A stretch of DNA of 9,780 nucleotides from Cellvibrionales bacterium UBA3090 (GTDB lineage: Bacteria > Pseudomonadota > Gammaproteobacteria > Pseudomonadales > Porticoccaceae): assembly GCA_002367235.1 (NCBI GenBank), contig DFBC01000118.1, positions 27,854-37,633 of the forward strand, in the 5' to 3' direction. Shown here piece after piece: positions 6,460-9,780 of the stretch (position 1 is the stretch's first letter; every line of letters begins with the position of its first letter). The notes beneath the pieces are model-generated. The model did not search any database and was not told the DNA's origin. It worked only from the letters and a program-made list of their open reading frames with translations. The position numbers were made by a program, and so were the translations under genes.

Positions 6460-8265
6460 CTAGTGATGCGTAAAGTTATCTTCGGACATTGCCATCAGCG
6501 ATTTAGAACCAGACTTGATGGTCGCTTCCAGTGTCGCAGTACGGGGCAGAATCTTTGCAAAGTAGAATTCAGCGGTTTGGATTTTAGCTTGGTAAAAGTC
6601 CTTGTCCGTCGAGGTCTCTGAGGACAGTTTTTGCTGTGCCACATAAGCACTCTTGGCCCAGATAAACCCGAGCAGTACATAGCCCGAGTACATTAGGTAA
6701 TCTACCGAGGCTGCCCCCACTTGATCTTTATTTCGTAGGGCCGAGAAACCAATTCTTCGAGTCAGGCTTTTCCAGCGTTTGACGCTTTTCCACAGGGGAA
6801 TAACAAAGGGTCGCATGTCGCGGTTCCAGCGATGCTCTTTACAGAATGCAATAATTTGTGCCGTGACGGGCTTTAATAACTTGCCCCGGCTGCCGAGCAC
6901 TTTGCGGCCCAACAAATCCAGCGATTGAATGCCGGTAGTACCTTCGTACAGCGTGGCAATTCTTGCGTCGCGCGCATTTTGTTCCATGCCCCATTCATTG
7001 ATATATCCGTGGCCTCCAAAGCATTGCATGCCAAGGTTGGCACTTTCGGAGCCGGTTTCGGTGAGAAAGGCTTTTATGATGGGAGTTAAAAAGCCCAACA
7101 GATTTTCTGCCTCTTCTCGTTTTGCCGGGTCGGTCGATTTGTCCACGGTATCCACGAGAGTACCGGCAAAATAAATCAGCACTCTGCCACCCTCGGCAAA
7201 AGCCTTTTGAGTGAGCAGCATACGCCGGACATCGGGGTGAACAATAATAGGATCGGCCGGGCCATCGGTGTTTTTTGGGCCGGTTAACGAGCGCATGGCG
7301 AGTCGATCTTTGGCATAGCTCAGCGAATTCTGGAAAGCCAATTCCGTGTGGGCAAGCCCCTGAATGCCGGTGCCCAGTCTGGCCACGTTCATAAAGGTAA
7401 ACATTGAGCGTAGCCCCTTATTGGGTTCGCCCAGCATATAGCCGGTAGCGTCGTCGAAGTTAAGTACACAGGTCGCGTTGCCGTGAATGCCCATTTTGTG
7501 TTCCAGCGAGCCACAACTTACCCCGTTGCGTTCACCGGGAGAGCCGTCATCGCCGGGTACAAATTTCGGCACGATAAACAGGGATATGCCTTTGGTGCCT
7601 TCCGGGGCATTGGGCAGTCGTGCCAGCACAATATGAACAATATTTTCAGCCAGGTCGTGCTCGCCTGCCGAGATAAAGATTTTCGAGCCACTGATGCGAT
7701 AGCTTCCGTCATCGTTGGGTTCTGCTTTGGTTTTGAGCAAGCCAAGGTCCGTGCCGCAGTGAGCTTCGGTGAGGCACATGGTGCCGGTCCATTCGCCACT
7801 GATGAGTGGTTTCAGGTAAATGTCTTTCTGTTGATCGGTGCCGTGATCAAAGATAGTTACTGTGGCCCCATGGGATAGGCCGGGATACATACCCCAGGCC
7901 CAATTGGCGGTGCCAATCATTTCTCGAATTACCAAGCCAATGGAAAGCGGTAGACCCTGCCCGCCAAACTCAACGGGCTGCTCCATAGTTGGCCAGCCTC
8001 CAGCGACGAACTCTTGGTAAGCCTCCTTGAAACCGGTGGGCGTTTTAACTTCACCATCGATAAGCTGGCAGCCCTCTGTATCACCGACCGCATTAAGTGG
8101 GGTGAGGACTTCTTCAGAAAATTTGGCGGCTTCTTCAAACACTGCGTTGACGAGGTCGGGGGTAGTCTCCTCAAACCCCGGTAGTTTTTTGTAGCGGGAG
8201 TAGACATCGAGCAAGTCTTCCAACACAAACCGAATATCGCGTAGCGGTGCCTTATAGTGAACCAT
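6460..8265 (-). CDS. Acyl-CoA dehydrogenase, 600-residue type with extra N- and C-terminal domains
   Basis: FAD enzyme that introduces the trans-2 double bond into acyl-CoA, with electrons passing to electron-transfer flavoprotein; probably cytosolic, since no signal peptide is seen. The 601 residues begin with the short MVHYKAPLRDIRFVL element typical of this long subfamily. The acyl-CoA dehydrogenase N-terminal helical domain spans about 35-160, and the middle beta domain has MCLTEAHCGTDLG at 163-175. The C-terminal helical domain holds CFGGHGY (415-421) and the catalytic base Glu441 in LYEGTTGIQ, the MCAD-like position. An additional C-terminal domain covers about 470-601. AGGAA (8271-8275) lies 5 bases before the ATG. 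It is the first gene of the beta-oxidation operon. This family includes FadE-type enzymes of pseudomonads and DmdC, the methylmercaptopropionyl-CoA dehydrogenase. The FadJ/FadI neighbours favour ordinary fatty acyl-CoA, but substrate and chain length are not decided by the sequence. Confidence 0.92.
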   Translation of the reverse strand: MVHYKAPLRDIRFVLEDLLDVYSRYKKLPGFEETTPDLVNAVFEEAAKFSEEVLTPLNAVGDTEGCQLIDGEVKTPTGFKEAYQEFVAGGWPTMEQPVEFGGQGLPLSIGLVIREMIGTANWAWGMYPGLSHGATVTIFDHGTDQQKDIYLKPLISGEWTGTMCLTEAHCGTDLGLLKTKAEPNDDGSYRISGSKIFISAGEHDLAENIVHIVLARLPNAPEGTKGISLFIVPKFVPGDDGSPGERNGVSCGSLEHKMGIHGNATCVLNFDDATGYMLGEPNKGLRSMFTFMNVARLGTGIQGLAHTELAFQNSLSYAKDRLAMRSLTGPKNTDGPADPIIVHPDVRRMLLTQKAFAEGGRVLIYFAGTLVDTVDKSTDPAKREEAENLLGFLTPIIKAFLTETGSESANLGMQCFGGHGYINEWGMEQNARDARIATLYEGTTGIQSLDLLGRKVLGSRGKLLKPVTAQIIAFCKEHRWNRDMRPFVIPLWKSVKRWKSLTRRIGFSALRNKDQVGAASVDYLMYSGYVLLGFIWAKSAYVAQQKLSSETSTDKDFYQAKIQTAEFYFAKILPRTATLEATIKSGSKSLMAMSEDNFTHH

Positions 8266-8297
8266 ATGATTTCCTGTTCAACTGCTGTTTTTATTCT

Positions 8298-8310
8298 CGA
8301 CCCAAGGTCG
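8298..8310. promoter_or_regulatory. Inverted repeat close to acyl-CoA dehydrogenase start
   Basis: CGACC and GGTCG are perfect 5-base arms around CAA, centred about 39 bases before the minus-strand ATG at 8265. In the minus-strand direction no T-tract follows, so it is not a terminator. Its place in the probable 5' leader or promoter fits an operator, but no known consensus is recognised. Confidence 0.3.
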
Positions 8311-8344
8311 GATTATTTATTACTGGAGAGCATCTTGCCGAGCG

Positions 8345-8355
8345 TGCATCATGCA
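8345..8355. promoter_or_regulatory. Short palindrome in divergent region
   Basis: TGCAT and ATGCA are perfect 5-base arms around a single C, centred 85 bases upstream of the operon's first start codon. This is a possible protein-binding site; no regulator can be named. Confidence 0.25.
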
Positions 8356-8421
8356 ACGATACGACATGAAAATAGAAACACGGTTCACCCGTAAGCCTAT
8401 TTTACAATGTAGATATGTTCA

Positions 8422-8451
8422 TGCTCTGCGAGCAATCATAGCGCATCGCAG
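8422..8451. promoter_or_regulatory. Overlapping inverted repeats in divergent region
   Basis: TGCTC-TGC-GAGCA (8422-8434) is a 13-bp dyad with 5-base arms and a 3-base centre, the same geometry as the repeat at 8298-8310 but with a different arm sequence. A second dyad, CTGCGA (8426-8431) with TCGCAG (8446-8451), overlaps it and has a 14-base centre. The two are mutually exclusive as hairpins. There is no T-tract. Possible operator; function unproven. Confidence 0.3.
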
Positions 8452-8523
8452 CCGTATTGAAATGATGGGCACTCTAAAACTCGACAAAAGCCCAGGCTAA
8501 CTAATCTAGCGTGTCGTAAGCGT

Positions 8524-8531
8524 TATACAAT
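8524..8531 (+). promoter_or_regulatory. Candidate -10 element for recJ
   Basis: TATACAAT contains TACAAT (8526-8531), five of six matches to TATAAT. A transcript starting near 8538 would have a leader of about 30 bases carrying the recJ ribosome binding site. No good -35 hexamer lies 16-18 bases upstream, so the call is tentative. Confidence 0.25.
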
Positions 8532-8569
8532 GTGTGGATGGGAAACCGAGTGGAAGAGGAACATAGTTG

Positions 8570-9780
8570 ATGCAACCCAAGATTACCCAGCGGCAGATAG
8601 ACCTGAAACTCAGTGAGTTCAGCGACAATATTTCACCGCTGCTCCAGCGCATTTATCTAGGGCGTGGCATCACCACCGATGCGCAGCTGGAACGCACTCT
8701 GGCCAAGCTGCCCAGGCCGAATGCTCTAAGAGGCTTGGCCGATGGGATTGCATTGCTGGAGCAGGCATTAAAGCAACAGCAGTCTGTTTTGATTGTGGGG
8801 GATTTCGATGCAGATGGCGCCACGAGTACGGCGCTTACCCTGTTAGCATTGCGTGCCATGGGGATGCGGCATATCGATTTTATCGTGCCCAATCGCTTTG
8901 AGTACGGTTATGGCCTCACCCCAGAAATTGTCACGTTGGCCCAACAGTACCACCCCGATCTGATCATCACGGTCGATAACGGTATCTCCAGTGTGAGCGG
9001 TGTGAAAGCGGCTAAACAGGCCGGTATTAAAGTATTGATTACCGATCACCACCTGCCCGGCGCGGTATTGCCCGAGGCCGATGCGATTCTCAACCCCAAC
9101 CAGCACGGTTGTGATTTCCCCAGCAAAAATCTTGCCGGAGTGGGGGTGGTGTTTTATCTGTTAAGTGCACTGCGAGGCCGGTTGCGTGAGACAGGTTGGT
9201 TTGCCGAAAATAATTTGGCAGAACCTAATATGGCCGAATGGTTAGACCTGGTGGCATTGGGTACGGTGGCAGATGTGGTGCCGCTGGACCAAACCAATCG
9301 CGTACTGGTTCATCAAGGACTACAGCGTATTCGTGCCGGAAAAACCCGACCCGGCATTCAGGCGTTGCTCGATTTGGCGGGAAAAGACCGCCAGCGATTA
9401 GTGGCAACCGATCTCGGTTTTACCGTGGGGCCGCGATTGAATGCCGCCGGTCGCCTGGATGACATGAGTATTGGCATCGAATGCCTGTTAGAAACCGATC
9501 CCTACCTGGCCCGTGAATATGCCGTGCAACTCGATGAGCTAAATCGGGATCGGCGAGTGATCGAGGCGGATATGCAGCGGGAGGGGTTACAGATGCTGGA
9601 TAAGCTAGACCTCGATGAACAGGCGCTTCCTTGGGGGCTGTGCCTGTTTGATGCCGACTGGCACCAAGGTGTGGTGGGGTTGCTGGCCTCCAGAATAAAA
9701 GACCGTATACACCGCCCGGTCATTGCCTTTGCCGATGCCAGTGGTGTGGGAGGCGAGGATTCTGGCGGCAGGGAATACAA
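8570..9780 (+). CDS. recJ: Single-stranded-DNA-specific exonuclease RecJ (3' end outside window)
   Basis: 5'-3' exonuclease on single-stranded DNA that works with RecQ in RecF-pathway recombination and in mismatch and base-excision repair. The window contains 403 codons and two bases of the next; the usual protein is about 570 residues. The DHH-phosphoesterase metal-binding motifs are present: VGDFDADG (76-83), TVDNGIS (134-140), TDHH (158-161) and LGTVADVVPL (230-239). They are followed by the conserved GPRLNAAGRLDDM segment (287-299) and DADWHQGVVG (361-370), the start of the DHHA1 region. AAGAGGA (8554-8560) lies 9 bases before the ATG, and the family's N-terminus supports this start. It diverges from the beta-oxidation operon and probably has its own promoter. 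The stretch ASGVGGEDSGG near 390-400 is a glycine-rich loop that looks longer than in well-known RecJ proteins; the frame stays open through it. Confidence 0.96.
   Translation, partial: MQPKITQRQIDLKLSEFSDNISPLLQRIYLGRGITTDAQLERTLAKLPRPNALRGLADGIALLEQALKQQQSVLIVGDFDADGATSTALTLLALRAMGMRHIDFIVPNRFEYGYGLTPEIVTLAQQYHPDLIITVDNGISSVSGVKAAKQAGIKVLITDHHLPGAVLPEADAILNPNQHGCDFPSKNLAGVGVVFYLLSALRGRLRETGWFAENNLAEPNMAEWLDLVALGTVADVVPLDQTNRVLVHQGLQRIRAGKTRPGIQALLDLAGKDRQRLVATDLGFTVGPRLNAAGRLDDMSIGIECLLETDPYLAREYAVQLDELNRDRRVIEADMQREGLQMLDKLDLDEQALPWGLCLFDADWHQGVVGLLASRIKDRIHRPVIAFADASGVGGEDSGGREY

Larger units (their letters stand above)
8266..8569. promoter_or_regulatory. Divergent control region between the beta-oxidation operon and recJ
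   Basis: This 304-bp gap has no credible gene. It must carry the promoter of the minus-strand operon and probably that of recJ. It contains several short dyads: CGACC-CAA-GGTCG (8298-8310), TGCAT-C-ATGCA (8345-8355), TGCTC-TGC-GAGCA (8422-8434), and CTGCGA paired with TCGCAG (8426-8431 and 8446-8451). The octamer TACAATGT occurs twice (8403-8410 and 8526-8533). For the minus strand I found only a loose -10 match (reverse complement of 8312-8317) and no good -35. Fatty-acid operons of gammaproteobacteria are usually controlled by FadR- or PsrA-type repressors. None of these dyads clearly matches a known operator, so the regulator is unknown. Confidence 0.5.

Noticed and set aside
8375..8386. 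GAAAC-AC-GGTTC as a PsrA/FadR-type operator
   Set aside because: Only one half-site resembles the expected GAAAC/GTTTC arms and the spacing is short; too weak to call.
8538..8570. Ten-codon ORF (MGNRVEEEHS) whose TGA overlaps the recJ ATG as TGATG
   Set aside because: The overlap looks like a coupled upstream ORF, but it has no ribosome binding site of its own, and the GAG-rich residues simply reflect the recJ Shine-Dalgarno sequence.
9502..9780. Minus-strand open frame running off the window end
   Set aside because: It is antisense to the conserved DHHA1 region of recJ and has no protein family features.
1..9780. tRNA, rRNA, CRISPR array, insertion sequence, prophage or toxin-antitoxin gene
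   Set aside because: I looked on both strands for regularly spaced repeats, tRNA-like arms, terminal inverted repeats with transposase motifs and small paired ORFs, and found none that could be supported.

Overview
The window is a compact, chromosome-like stretch of moderate GC content, and every gene in it belongs to core metabolism or DNA repair. Protein features point to a gammaproteobacterium, probably a marine or aquatic relative of the pseudomonads, Cellvibrionales or Alteromonadales. These features are a 434-residue ACT-domain homoserine dehydrogenase followed by a long-form threonine synthase, FadJ/FadI-type beta-oxidation enzymes, and a 601-residue acyl-CoA dehydrogenase with the extra N- and C-terminal domains. 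The taxonomic assignment is inference; no rRNA or other direct marker is present.

Layout. Positions 1-57 may hold the last codons of an upstream gene (weak). Positions 58-254 are a leader or spacer with candidate promoter and dyad elements. hom (255-1559, +) and thrC (1623-3020, +) form a threonine-synthesis pair. A perfect 9-bp stem-loop (3034-3055) lies in the convergent gap. A three-gene minus-strand operon follows, transcribed from about 8.3 kb towards 3.1 kb: acyl-CoA dehydrogenase (8265 to 6460), a FadJ-like hydratase/3-hydroxyacyl-CoA dehydrogenase (6411 to 4360) and a FadI-like thiolase (4367 to 3084). A 304-bp divergent intergenic region rich in short inverted repeats (8266-8569) separates this operon from recJ (8570 onward, +), which is cut by the window end after 403 codons.

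How the genes work together. Hom makes homoserine from aspartate semialdehyde, and ThrC makes threonine from phosphohomoserine; the kinase between them is not in the window. The minus-strand operon encodes all four chemical steps of one beta-oxidation turn: dehydrogenation, hydration, NAD-dependent oxidation and thiolysis. Acyl-CoA activation and the electron-transfer flavoprotein must be encoded elsewhere. RecJ is the 5'-3' single-strand exonuclease of recombination and mismatch repair.

All catalytic residues I could place are intact, and I saw no frameshift, insertion sequence, tRNA, CRISPR array or phage gene. I found no convincing new biological system. The points most worth a second look are the beta-oxidation operon sitting between hom-thrC and recJ, the dyad-rich divergent control region, and the leader and TTG start of hom.
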